Assembly (NCBI GenBank): GCA_003567805.1
Contig: PWYP01000042.1
Span: 1-14,625, forward strand
Length of the DNA: 14,625 nucleotides
Direction of reading: 5' to 3'
Source: PVC group bacterium
GTDB lineage: Bacteria; Verrucomicrobiota; Kiritimatiellia; UBA8416
Under the pieces are notes generated by a model that was not told the DNA's origin, searched no databases, and was given only the letters and a program-made list of their open reading frames with translations. The position numbers were made by a program, and so were the translations under genes. Positions 1-6,484 of this stretch are shown here, one piece after another (the first letter of the stretch is position 1; the number at the start of each line of letters is the position of its first letter).

Positions 1-3000
1 CACATTGGTGCCTGACTGAAAATACCGGATATGGTCTGGTCCAAGCCCAATTGCCCGATAATGCGGATGATCGTTCCACCATGTGTACGTGTGAATTTCC
101 TGCCCATTGAGATAGATCCGAAAACCTTGATTTGCCAGCACACGGAGGCGGAAAAAGTCAAAATCCGCTGGATCATTGATTTCAAATTCTCCACGAAGTA
201 CGATAAATTCGCCGTCGCCCCAAGGTGAGCGATTCTCGATCGTGACACCTTGCCGCCCCCGACCACGAAATTCCCCCTTACCGATCGGCGCATGACCGGT
301 TTCCCACGCGGATGCATCATAATCCATACTATACCATCCGCGTAAAGATTCCGGCAGCCTCACATCCCGAAAACGTCGTCCCATATGATCCGGGAGTTGA
401 TCTTCGGGTTCAGGCGCAAAACTGGTAAATTGCCAGACGCGTTCAGAAACATCCAGTTCGCCGAGCACTTGCCAACCAACGGCAGGACGATCTAACTGCA
501 CAAGTGACACCAGCGTGTCCAACGGTACGTTTCTGGCATCCGTTTCCAGCAACGCGAGAAACTCTCTGCGATACTCATTGATTAAAAGCTCTGTCAAACC
601 TGCGCGCGTATCCTCTGACACAGACTCGCGCACCTCCAACAGTCTACGAGTGACATCCTGTATGTCGCTTGGCTGCAATTGCGAAAACCGACGCCTCAAG
701 GCTTCTGCAATGGAAAGCGCATTCTCAGGACTTTCCTGAAGAGCTGTGAGAGCTGCCTGCACGACATAGTAGCGCCCCTCTCCGGAACGCTGCGCCGGCA
801 AGATGGGGGTTTCGTTAACAGCCTGCTGCAATGCGGAAAAAGCTTGTTGTGCAACGGGACTATCAGCCGGGGTGCGCCGTAGCACCATCGCAGTATGATG
901 TTGCATACCCCAGCGGGGCTGCGCACGATCCTCACGTAGAAACATCTTTACCATCGTAGGTAAAACCTGCGGCAGCAAATCCTCTGCTTGCGCAATCGCA
1001 TTCAACGCAGCAAATGCAGACTGCCGAATCCACCACTCTTCGTGTTCCGTCCAAGGCATCACAAGCGGCAAACTTTCCAAAACATCCTCAGGCCGCGCAC
1101 GACTTAGCGCTGCCAGCGCACCATCGATAACAAAAAGTGCCTCCTCGGGATCCGCAAGCATCCGCCGAATGGAGCCGATCATGGCCGGTGTCACCTGCTC
1201 GCTACGAATCGGATTACGTCCGATAAAATGCCAGAAACGGTAGTCCGTCATGCCATCGAGTCCAGCACGTCGGACGCGTGGATCCGGATCATCGAGAAGT
1301 TTCTCAATCTCGTCAAATGCCTCAATCCGCAGCAGCGCCTTGCCAGCCTGCGCCCGAATCACGAACGATGCATGATACGCATTACGGCGGATTCCATCGC
1401 GCAGCGCATACAGCTCGTCCGCACTGCGTTCGGCATACCCGGTGCCTAACTGACGCAATGGGATATGTACGGGTTCTTCCTCCCCATATGCAAAATAGGG
1501 TTCGCCGTGGTCCAGCGAATGAAACACGCGATCCGCCTCCCTCCCCCAAAGGTGCTCCGGAAGCGTGAAAGCATGGGCATGTTCGGATCGCGGCGCCCCT
1601 GTGATGCGCAACGTACGACGCGGCGCGGTGTAGGCCAGCGCCAATCCGGCTCCAGAGCCGACATCATCAAACCGGGTGTTCATCGCCATGCCAATACCCC
1701 CACTGGGCCGACGACTCAGATCAAACCACCAGCGCATCCGGTTCATGACACTATGATAAGCATCTGGTGCTATATCCAAACGGTAGGCCGAGGCGATCCC
1801 CCGCCAGATGCCGTCCCCCCGACCATTATCGGCATGCCCTGCCACCAATCGCGGATAGCTCATAAGCGTGATCATGCTCAAATGGTCCCGAGCCTGCTCG
1901 TATATTGCCACATTGCCCTGTGCGCCAGCGGCAACCTGCATCATAGCGGCGGCCATGCCGTCTTTGCCGTTAGAGCCAAGGCCTCCCTCCCCGCGATGGT
2001 CGCCATATGGAACCGACCCACGTCCCACAAAGCGGTACCAGAAGCGCAATGCACCCAACAGGGTATCTTCATCCACCTCCAGGCCACATTCCTTGGCCAG
2101 CAAAAGCGTCGTGAGCACCTGTGATCCGGCTGGGTTCATTAACCCACCGGCAACATAGCGCGGACTTACCGTACGTCCCCAGTGTCCCCACCCCACACCG
2201 TAAAACTGCCGTTCCGTGGCGTCGTCAACATAGTATTGCAGAACGGGGAGTGCGGTCTCGTCACCCGTGCGTAGGTAGTACTCTGCCACAAGAATGCCGT
2301 TATACCCATTATCCCAGGTATGATCGCCGAGGCTGTCGACATGGGCGGCCAGGTGATCCACGTATTCCTTCACCCGTGGCAGATACTGGTCATCTCCTGT
2401 CGACAAAAGAAACAGCGCCGCCAACGCCCCCCCAATACCATGCGTTTGCATGTTTTCCGGGCGGAGCTCATCGTCGGCCGCATTGTACGCATAGAGCTGA
2501 CGGCTGGCATAATATTTGGCCGCACGGGCAACAATCTGATCGGATTTGTCGCAATCCAATGGCCACGTAGCACTATAGGTACCCAGCACCGGTATCTCGA
2601 TGCTTACTTCACGCGTTTGGTCTTCACCAGCCGCGCGAACCTCAAACACAAGCTGGCCATCGCTTGCCTCAGCCTCGGTTAAGGAGGCCCCCATAATGAT
2701 AAACGCGCTCTGCCCTTCAAACGCAATACCGTTGACGGCGGTAATAACATCTCCCGACGAGAAAAGACCGTAGGCAGGTGTGTCTGGCAGAACACGCTCA
2801 ACCGTAAGCGTGCGGCCGGGGTGGAAGCGCAAGTACAACCCGGTAACCCCGACATACCCGAATGTGCCATGTTCGCCCTCGCCCGGCCCACGTCGACCGA
2901 ACATCTCATGCTCTACGGGGAACGGCACCTCTACAGCAGTCGATTCTGCCGAAAGGCCCGCCAGCGGGAAACACAAGGCAAGAGCCAACAGCATCAAGAA

Positions 3001-3039
3001 AGAGAGGTGAGATGGGATCGAATGAGCATGAATCTTCAT
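1..3039 (-). CDS. Secreted DUF6288-like PDZ/HEAT protein, 3' end beyond window
   Basis: One uninterrupted frame of 1013 codons runs off the left edge, so the C-terminus is missing. Residues 1-31 form a signal peptide (basic start, Leu/Ala-rich core, likely cleavage after LSA31), so the protein is exported. Residues about 60-150 look like a PDZ domain, with the loop GDVITAVNG at 96-104. Residues about 165-470 are helical with Gly/His/Trp-rich loops (GWGHWG 283-288, NGYNG 244-248), resembling an alpha/alpha toroid. Residues about 555-830 look like HEAT-type helical repeats (for example DDPDPRVRRAGLDGM, 583-597). A beta-rich, jelly-roll-like tail begins near 860. This order matches large DUF6288 proteins of PVC bacteria; I know no established activity. 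An AGGAG ribosome site lies 7 nt before the start codon. The gene follows tRNA-Arg on the same strand. I am sure of the gene, moderately sure of the family, and unsure of the role (perhaps glycan-related). Confidence 0.85.
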   Translation of the reverse strand, partial: MKIHAHSIPSHLSFLMLLALALCFPLAGLSAESTAVEVPFPVEHEMFGRRGPGEGEHGTFGYVGVTGLYLRFHPGRTLTVERVLPDTPAYGLFSSGDVITAVNGIAFEGQSAFIIMGASLTEAEASDGQLVFEVRAAGEDQTREVSIEIPVLGTYSATWPLDCDKSDQIVARAAKYYASRQLYAYNAADDELRPENMQTHGIGGALAALFLLSTGDDQYLPRVKEYVDHLAAHVDSLGDHTWDNGYNGILVAEYYLRTGDETALPVLQYYVDDATERQFYGVGWGHWGRTVSPRYVAGGLMNPAGSQVLTTLLLAKECGLEVDEDTLLGALRFWYRFVGRGSVPYGDHRGEGGLGSNGKDGMAAAMMQVAAGAQGNVAIYEQARDHLSMITLMSYPRLVAGHADNGRGDGIWRGIASAYRLDIAPDAYHSVMNRMRWWFDLSRRPSGGIGMAMNTRFDDVGSGAGLALAYTAPRRTLRITGAPRSEHAHAFTLPEHLWGREADRVFHSLDHGEPYFAYGEEEPVHIPLRQLGTGYAERSADELYALRDGIRRNAYHASFVIRAQAGKALLRIEAFDEIEKLLDDPDPRVRRAGLDGMTDYRFWHFIGRNPIRSEQVTPAMIGSIRRMLADPEEALFVIDGALAALSRARPEDVLESLPLVMPWTEHEEWWIRQSAFAALNAIAQAEDLLPQVLPTMVKMFLREDRAQPRWGMQHHTAMVLRRTPADSPVAQQAFSALQQAVNETPILPAQRSGEGRYYVVQAALTALQESPENALSIAEALRRRFSQLQPSDIQDVTRRLLEVRESVSEDTRAGLTELLINEYRREFLALLETDARNVPLDTLVSLVQLDRPAVGWQVLGELDVSERVWQFTSFAPEPEDQLPDHMGRRFRDVRLPESLRGWYSMDYDASAWETGHAPIGKGEFRGRGRQGVTIENRSPWGDGEFIVLRGEFEINDPADFDFFRLRVLANQGFRIYLNGQEIHTYTWWNDHPHYRAIGLGPDHIRYFQSGTNV

Positions 3040-3046
3040 AACGAGA

Positions 3047-3051
3047 CTCCT
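3047..3051 (-). promoter_or_regulatory. Ribosome binding site of the DUF6288-like gene
   Basis: On the minus strand AGGAG sits 7 nt before the ATG at 3039. It fits inside the 21 nt between the tRNA 3' end and the start codon and fixes the start, which also gives a well-formed signal peptide. Confidence 0.8.
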
Positions 3052-3060
3052 ATAATCAAG

Positions 3061-3137
3061 TGGTACCCCGGAGAGGACTTGAACCTCCGACCTACAGATT
3101 AGGAATCTGTCGCTCTGTCCAACTGAGCTACCGGGGC
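3061..3137 (-). tRNA. tRNA-Arg (anticodon CCT)
   Basis: This 77-nt cloverleaf on the minus strand has acceptor GCCCCGG pairing with CCGGGGT (G1-U72 wobble), a D arm containing GCTCAGTTGGACAGAGC, anticodon stem ACAGA/TCTGT around loop TTCCTAA (anticodon CCT, reading AGG), a T arm GGAGG-TTCAAGT-CCTCT, discriminator A and an encoded CCA. No variable-arm expansion or intron is seen. The DUF6288-like gene begins 21 nt downstream on the same strand, so the two may share a transcript. No clear sigma-70 promoter stands out just upstream. Confidence 0.97.
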
Positions 3138-3208
3138 ATGCCAACGATGCAAGATAACGAAGTACACGGACTTATTCACGAAAAATCGACCATGGAATCA
3201 AGCCCAGT

Positions 3209-3256
3209 GACTACACGCAAAAATCTTTTTTCAAAGATTTTTGTGTTCATGTAGTC
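3209..3256. repeat. 48-nt imperfect palindrome (hairpin), copy 1 of an intergenic motif
   Basis: A perfect 11-bp inverted repeat (CAAAAATCTTT at 3218-3228, AAAGATTTTTG at 3233-3243) encloses a 4-nt loop. On the minus strand the loop reads GAAA, a GNRA-type tetraloop. An outer 7-bp arm pair, GACTACA (3209-3215) and TGTAGTC (3250-3256), extends the dyad across an asymmetric 2/6-nt internal loop. The right half overlaps a 36-nt sequence repeated at 4728-4763. It lies between the divergent tRNA-Arg and signal-peptidase-like genes. The stem is A/U-rich and lacks a clear U-tract, so it is not a textbook terminator. Confidence 0.75.
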
Positions 3257-3266
3257 TAAAGGATAA
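3231..3266 (+). repeat. 36-nt intergenic motif, copy 1
   Basis: It matches 4728-4763 at 28 of 36 positions without gaps. The shared blocks are TCAAAGATTT, eight mostly variable bases, ATGKAGTCTAA, two different bases, then GATAA. Both copies have the same orientation and lie upstream of plus-strand membrane-protein genes, about 160 and 285 nt before the start codons. Function is unknown. A cis-regulatory or structured RNA element, a promoter-linked element, or a dispersed repeat are all possible. Confidence 0.6.
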
Positions 3267-3390
3267 AAACAAACGGCTCTGCATTTTTCAGCAAGTCTAC
3301 TTTTACTGGGCGGATGGCAACTGTATCGCACCGCAGGAAGTATGTTTAAGGCATGGGCTCTTCTCGTAGAACAGTATACGTATATGTAAA

Positions 3391-3419
3391 CTGGCAATCC
3401 CTCAGTTTTTAGATATAGT
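3391..3419 (+). promoter_or_regulatory. Candidate sigma-70-type promoter of the signal-peptidase-like gene
   Basis: CTGGCA at 3391-3396 (4 of 6 to the -35 consensus) and TATAGT at 3414-3419 (5 of 6 to the -10 consensus) are separated by 17 bp. The expected transcription start is at about 3426, next to the ATG at 3427. That would make the mRNA leaderless, consistent with the lack of a Shine-Dalgarno sequence. This is prediction from sequence only. Confidence 0.4.
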
Positions 3420-3426
3420 CACAGCA

Positions 3427-4290
3427 ATGCAAAATGATTCACATCTAAACGCACAGCAAATGACTGACAAAACCGCATATGGAAGTTGGGTTGGTGTCGT
3501 ACTGGGACTTCTCCTCTCAGGCTCCGCGCACTTTCTTTCGGGCGAGCGTGCAACCGGCATCAGGTGGTACGCACTCCTCTTTACTAGCAGTTTTGTTACC
3601 GTCGCACTGGTCACAATCCCCGGCAACATTCCCTTCATGATCGGCGTGATCTTCGGTTGCGCCAGCCTCATGCTCTGGGGAATGATGCTCAGGCAGTCGT
3701 ACCGCCCCGTCCGACGAATCGGTATTTTCGGCTGGATTGCCGTTGTTCTTATTTCAATCGCTCTGAACAATACCTTGAGTCTTTTGAAACAACAATTTAT
3801 GCATCCCTTCCGGCTCCCAACGGGCGGAATGAAACCGACACTTGTAACAAATGACTACGTAATGATGGAAAGACTTTCATATCGTTTTGGCAAACCGGAA
3901 CGAGGCGATATTATTGTCTTTCATACTGCCGGCATCGCAAGCCTGCCTGCTGACAGCTTCTTCATACAACGCATTGCCGGACTTCCCGGCGAGCGTATTC
4001 GAATCGAACCGCCTTTTTTGATTGTAGATGGCGTAAAAGTAAAAACCCCGGAAATCTTCAATACAATATCATCGGAATCGAACAACTATGCAGGTTTTCA
4101 GTTTGGTGGTTTTATGACGGAAGCTACAGATACTGTCACATTGAATGCCGGCGAGTATTTTGTCCTCGGCGACAACACACAAAACAGCCGAGACAGTCGC
4201 TACTGGGGTGCCCTTCCAGAAGATAATATTATGGGCAAAGTAACCCGGATCTACTGGCCATTACAAAGAATCAATGCCTTAAATCAATAA
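3427..4290 (+). CDS. Signal peptidase I (S26)-like membrane protein lacking the catalytic Ser/Lys
   Basis: This 287-aa protein has three or four predicted membrane segments (about 20-37, 45-64, 68-88 and 99-118), followed by a LepB-like periplasmic domain. Family boxes are clear: PTGGMKPTL (131-139), KPERGDIIVF (156-165), FFIQRIAGLPGER (178-190) and LGDNTQNSRDSRYWG (247-261). The catalytic serine that normally precedes Met in the SM.PT box is Gly134. The general-base lysine, normally in a KR-V-GLPG box, is Gln181. If these alignments hold, the classical Ser-Lys dyad is absent, so the protein may be a non-catalytic paralogue or belong to a subfamily with different chemistry. No Shine-Dalgarno precedes the ATG at 3427; Met12 (3460) is an alternative start. 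A small membrane-protein gene follows 46 nt downstream. S26 fold: confident. Peptidase activity: doubtful, so I withhold the symbol lepB. Confidence 0.88.
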   Translation: MQNDSHLNAQQMTDKTAYGSWVGVVLGLLLSGSAHFLSGERATGIRWYALLFTSSFVTVALVTIPGNIPFMIGVIFGCASLMLWGMMLRQSYRPVRRIGIFGWIAVVLISIALNNTLSLLKQQFMHPFRLPTGGMKPTLVTNDYVMMERLSYRFGKPERGDIIVFHTAGIASLPADSFFIQRIAGLPGERIRIEPPFLIVDGVKVKTPEIFNTISSESNNYAGFQFGGFMTEATDTVTLNAGEYFVLGDNTQNSRDSRYWGALPEDNIMGKVTRIYWPLQRINALNQ

Positions 4291-4336
4291 TCTCCTGTTC
4301 CCCCAGCACCCAGTCGGCAAAAAGGATACCATCACC

Positions 4337-4549
4337 ATGATCGACTTGATATCCGACGTTTTGAAGGATGTACTTCTCGCACTCCTGTGGTGGATTCTAC
4401 TCTTCCCAATCGTACTTCTCGCCGCTACACCTTTCATCGTAATCGCGTCATTACTAGGCCCCCCTAAGTATTTCGCAGCAAGAGTAGGCAAAGGCTATCA
4501 TCGAGTAATTGACTTCTGGTCAAACTGGGGCATTGTCCTGACCCCCTGA
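4337..4549 (+). CDS. Small membrane protein, 70 aa
   Basis: I do not recognise a family. A short acidic N-terminus is followed by a long hydrophobic stretch (about residues 12-41) containing WW and FP. This could be one long or two short membrane helices. A basic/aromatic tail follows (PPKYFAARVGKGYHRVIDFW). AAGGA at 4322-4326 gives a ribosome site 10 nt from the start. It lies 46 nt after the signal-peptidase-like gene on the same strand, so co-transcription is likely. The hydrophobic pattern and ribosome site favour a real gene. Confidence 0.65.
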   Translation: MIDLISDVLKDVLLALLWWILLFPIVLLAATPFIVIASLLGPPKYFAARVGKGYHRVIDFWSNWGIVLTP

Positions 4550-4661
4550 GATCCACCGTGAATGCAAATGGATTGCAGAACGAATATTGTCTCATACCGT
4601 ATGCGAAAACGCGACTTGTGATAATTTTGAGTACAGCATCGCTAGCGTGAAATGAATGGGA

Positions 4662-4680
4662 AGCGCACTTTCAATGCGCT
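4662..4680 (+). terminator. Possible terminator hairpin after the 70-aa membrane protein gene
   Basis: AGCGCA (4662-4667) and TGCGCT (4675-4680) form a 6-bp GC-rich stem with a 7-nt loop, 113 nt after the stop codon of the small membrane protein. No U-tract follows, so intrinsic termination is uncertain. Confidence 0.3.
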
Positions 4681-4692
4681 ACCAGCGATACC

Positions 4693-4763
4693 CTCCATCT
4701 ACTGAAATAAAAAAACTTTAAAAAAAATCAAAGATTTCCATTTTTATGGAGTCTAAGAGATAA
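4693..4763 (+). repeat. 36-nt intergenic motif, copy 2, with flanking dyad
   Basis: The conserved 36 nt are at 4728-4763. As at copy 1, the ATGKAG block pairs with an upstream arm: CTCCAT (4693-4698) with ATGGAG (4746-4751). Relative to copy 1 the right arm has T changed to G and the left arm A changed to C, which keeps the pair. The inner stem is weaker than in copy 1 (CTTT at 4716-4719 with AAAG at 4730-4733). It lies 285 nt upstream of the TMEM43-family gene. Confidence 0.55.
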
Positions 4764-5048
4764 GACCAACATTAGGCAGAAGCCCGAATAAAACGCTTTT
4801 CACTGAGAATATACATGGGAAAATAAGCATACAAATAGAACGGCACAGAATTTTCGCTATGGCATGAAATATCGCCGACGACCAGACAGGCAAATTAAAA
4901 GATGGCCAAAGGTGGAGAACAGCCATTATAAGTCTAACCGAAAAAGTCACACAACATTGTAAAACATACTGCGGATCGTTTACCGCGACAGTGCACAACA
5001 AAACGACACAACAAGTGTCAAAAACAAAAAAAAGAAAGAGGTAAGAAA

Positions 5049-6215
5049 ATGGGGCAAGGCACAGTAACACGGGTGACGCGACAATCATGGCTTAGCCGAA
5101 TTGGCGGCGCAATTAAAGGGATTGTGTTCGGGGTAATCCTTTTTTTAGTATCTTTCCCCCTGCTTTGGTGGAATGAAGGTCGCGCAGTCACTACGTACAA
5201 GAGCCTCCAAGAAGGGGCGGCAGCCGTCATTTCTGTATCTGCAGACCATGTCGATCCTGCCAACGAGAATCAACTTGTTCATCTAACGGGCAAAGCCGTT
5301 ACGGATGATGTGCTTACCGACAATCAGTTTGGTGTTTCCGCTAATGCAATCAAATTGAATCGCCAAGTGGAAATGTATCAGTGGCGCGAGCAAAAAACGA
5401 CCAGAACCGAAAACAGAGTAGGCGGCGGTACAGAAACAACAGAAACCTTTTCTTACGAGAAAACATGGTCTTCCTCCCACATTGATTCATCTCGATTCGA
5501 GAATCCAACAGGACACCAGAACCCGGGAGCACTCCCCTACCAATCCACAACGTATACAGCACAAAACGTGACAGTGGGCGAATTCAGGTTAAATCCCACC
5601 TTGATTGCGAGTATATCAAACTTTAGTCCATTAGAGATGACAGACACAGAAAACCTGCCGCCCGCATTGCAAGAGCGGACCACACTGCATAATGGAGGTT
5701 ATTACGTTGGCACAAATCCAGCAAACCCACAAATTGGTGATCTGCGTATCTCTTTTCGCGTTGCACAACCAACAGACGTCAGCTTGATTGCCCGCCAAAC
5801 CGGGAACACGTTCTCTCCCTATCAAACGCAAGCTGGCCGCGCGTTGCAGATGCTCAGTGTTGGCGCACATACATCTGAAGCTATGTTTGAGCAGGCTCAA
5901 GCTAGCAATGTTCGTTTAACATGGATTTTACGGTTTGTCGGCTTTGCGCTTATGTCGATGGGCTTGGGCATGGTGTTTAATGTACTTAAAGTCGTAGCAG
6001 ATGTTTTGCCGATGTTAGGCAAAATCGTTGGCGCAGGACTTTCGCTGATCACATCCCTGATCTCTGCCGTGCTGTCTCTACTCACGATAGCTATCGCATG
6101 GATTTACTACCGTCCATTGCTAGGCATTAGCCTTCTCGTTATTGGTATTGTGATAGCTACCCTTGCTATCATGAAGATCAAAGCAGCAAAACCCGTAGAA
6201 CCAGCAACGGCGTAA
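5049..6215 (+). CDS. TMEM43 (LUMA) family membrane protein
   Basis: This 388-aa protein matches the bacterial TMEM43 pattern. An N-terminal SWLSRIGGAIKG motif leads into a membrane helix (about 22-41) ending in LLWWNEGRAV. A large extracytoplasmic region follows (about 45-288), with EGAAAVISV, a repeated YQWRE/TYTAQNVTVGEFRLNP beta-rich core and a TETTETFSYEKTW stretch. The C-terminus holds three or four helices (about 291-313, 324-352, 356-376). Eukaryotic TMEM43 is an inner-nuclear-membrane/ER protein; the bacterial role is not established. The start is supported by AGAGG at 5037-5041, 7 nt upstream. It appears to be a single transcription unit, isolated by a 0.5-kb gap upstream and a 269-nt gap with a strong hairpin downstream. 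Confidence 0.9.
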   Translation: MGQGTVTRVTRQSWLSRIGGAIKGIVFGVILFLVSFPLLWWNEGRAVTTYKSLQEGAAAVISVSADHVDPANENQLVHLTGKAVTDDVLTDNQFGVSANAIKLNRQVEMYQWREQKTTRTENRVGGGTETTETFSYEKTWSSSHIDSSRFENPTGHQNPGALPYQSTTYTAQNVTVGEFRLNPTLIASISNFSPLEMTDTENLPPALQERTTLHNGGYYVGTNPANPQIGDLRISFRVAQPTDVSLIARQTGNTFSPYQTQAGRALQMLSVGAHTSEAMFEQAQASNVRLTWILRFVGFALMSMGLGMVFNVLKVVADVLPMLGKIVGAGLSLITSLISAVLSLLTIAIAWIYYRPLLGISLLVIGIVIATLAIMKIKAAKPVEPATA

Positions 6216-6263
6216 TCGCGTTCTGACGAAGCAGTCGTTAGAGTAGCGAATACAACATAATCG

Positions 6264-6317
6264 CGCCCTCCTCGTACTCGGAGATTTTGTCTATGACATC
6301 TCCACACGAGGAGGGCG
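6264..6317 (+). terminator. Long two-part hairpin between the TMEM43 gene and holA
   Basis: A perfect 12-bp GC-rich outer stem, CGCCCTCCTCGT (6264-6275) with ACGAGGAGGGCG (6306-6317), encloses a 6-bp inner stem, GGAGAT (6280-6285) with ATCTCC (6298-6303), and a 12-nt loop. It starts 49 nt after the TMEM43 stop codon. No U-tract follows on either strand, so it could be a terminator of atypical form, an mRNA 3'-stabilising element or part of a small structured RNA. Confidence 0.5.
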
Positions 6318-6484
6318 TACTTATGTAGATGCGATTCGGGCAACAACTGATTCGCGGGTTCCTGCAACCATAGGCCCCGGAAAATACGCCGCTATTCAGA
6401 TTTGAGACAGGCCAATTCACGCAAAAAGGCGCATTCGTAACAATTTCGCTTTTCCCAGAAGGCTACTGCTTGTATCAATAGAGC

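Larger units (their letters stand above)
4550..5048. other. Intergenic region of about 0.5 kb with two structured elements
   Basis: No convincing gene is seen on either strand. The region holds a 6-bp hairpin at 4662-4680, the second copy of the 36-nt motif with a surrounding dyad (4693-4763), and A-rich tracts near 4710-4727 and 5020-5040. A weak promoter-like pair for the downstream TMEM43 gene is TGGCCA (4903-4908) and TATAAG (4927-4932) with 18-bp spacing; I do not rely on it. Confidence 0.6.

Noticed and set aside
1465..2124. 219-aa plus-strand reading frame
   Set aside because: It lies antisense to the DUF6288-like coding sequence, has low-complexity Pro/His/Arg-rich composition and no recognisable domain.
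3051..3056. TATAAT on the plus strand between the tRNA and the DUF6288-like gene
   Set aside because: A perfect -10 hexamer, but with no -35 partner seen and directing transcription antisense to the tRNA; likely chance.
3061..3137. tRNA gene as an integration (att) site
   Set aside because: No integrase, no second copy of the tRNA end and no compositional break within the window.
4753..5088. Hydrophobic, Cys-rich 111-aa minus-strand reading frame
   Set aside because: It spans the non-coding gap and overlaps the ribosome site and start of the TMEM43 gene. Its hydrophobicity follows from reading A-rich sequence in reverse, and no ribosome site supports it.
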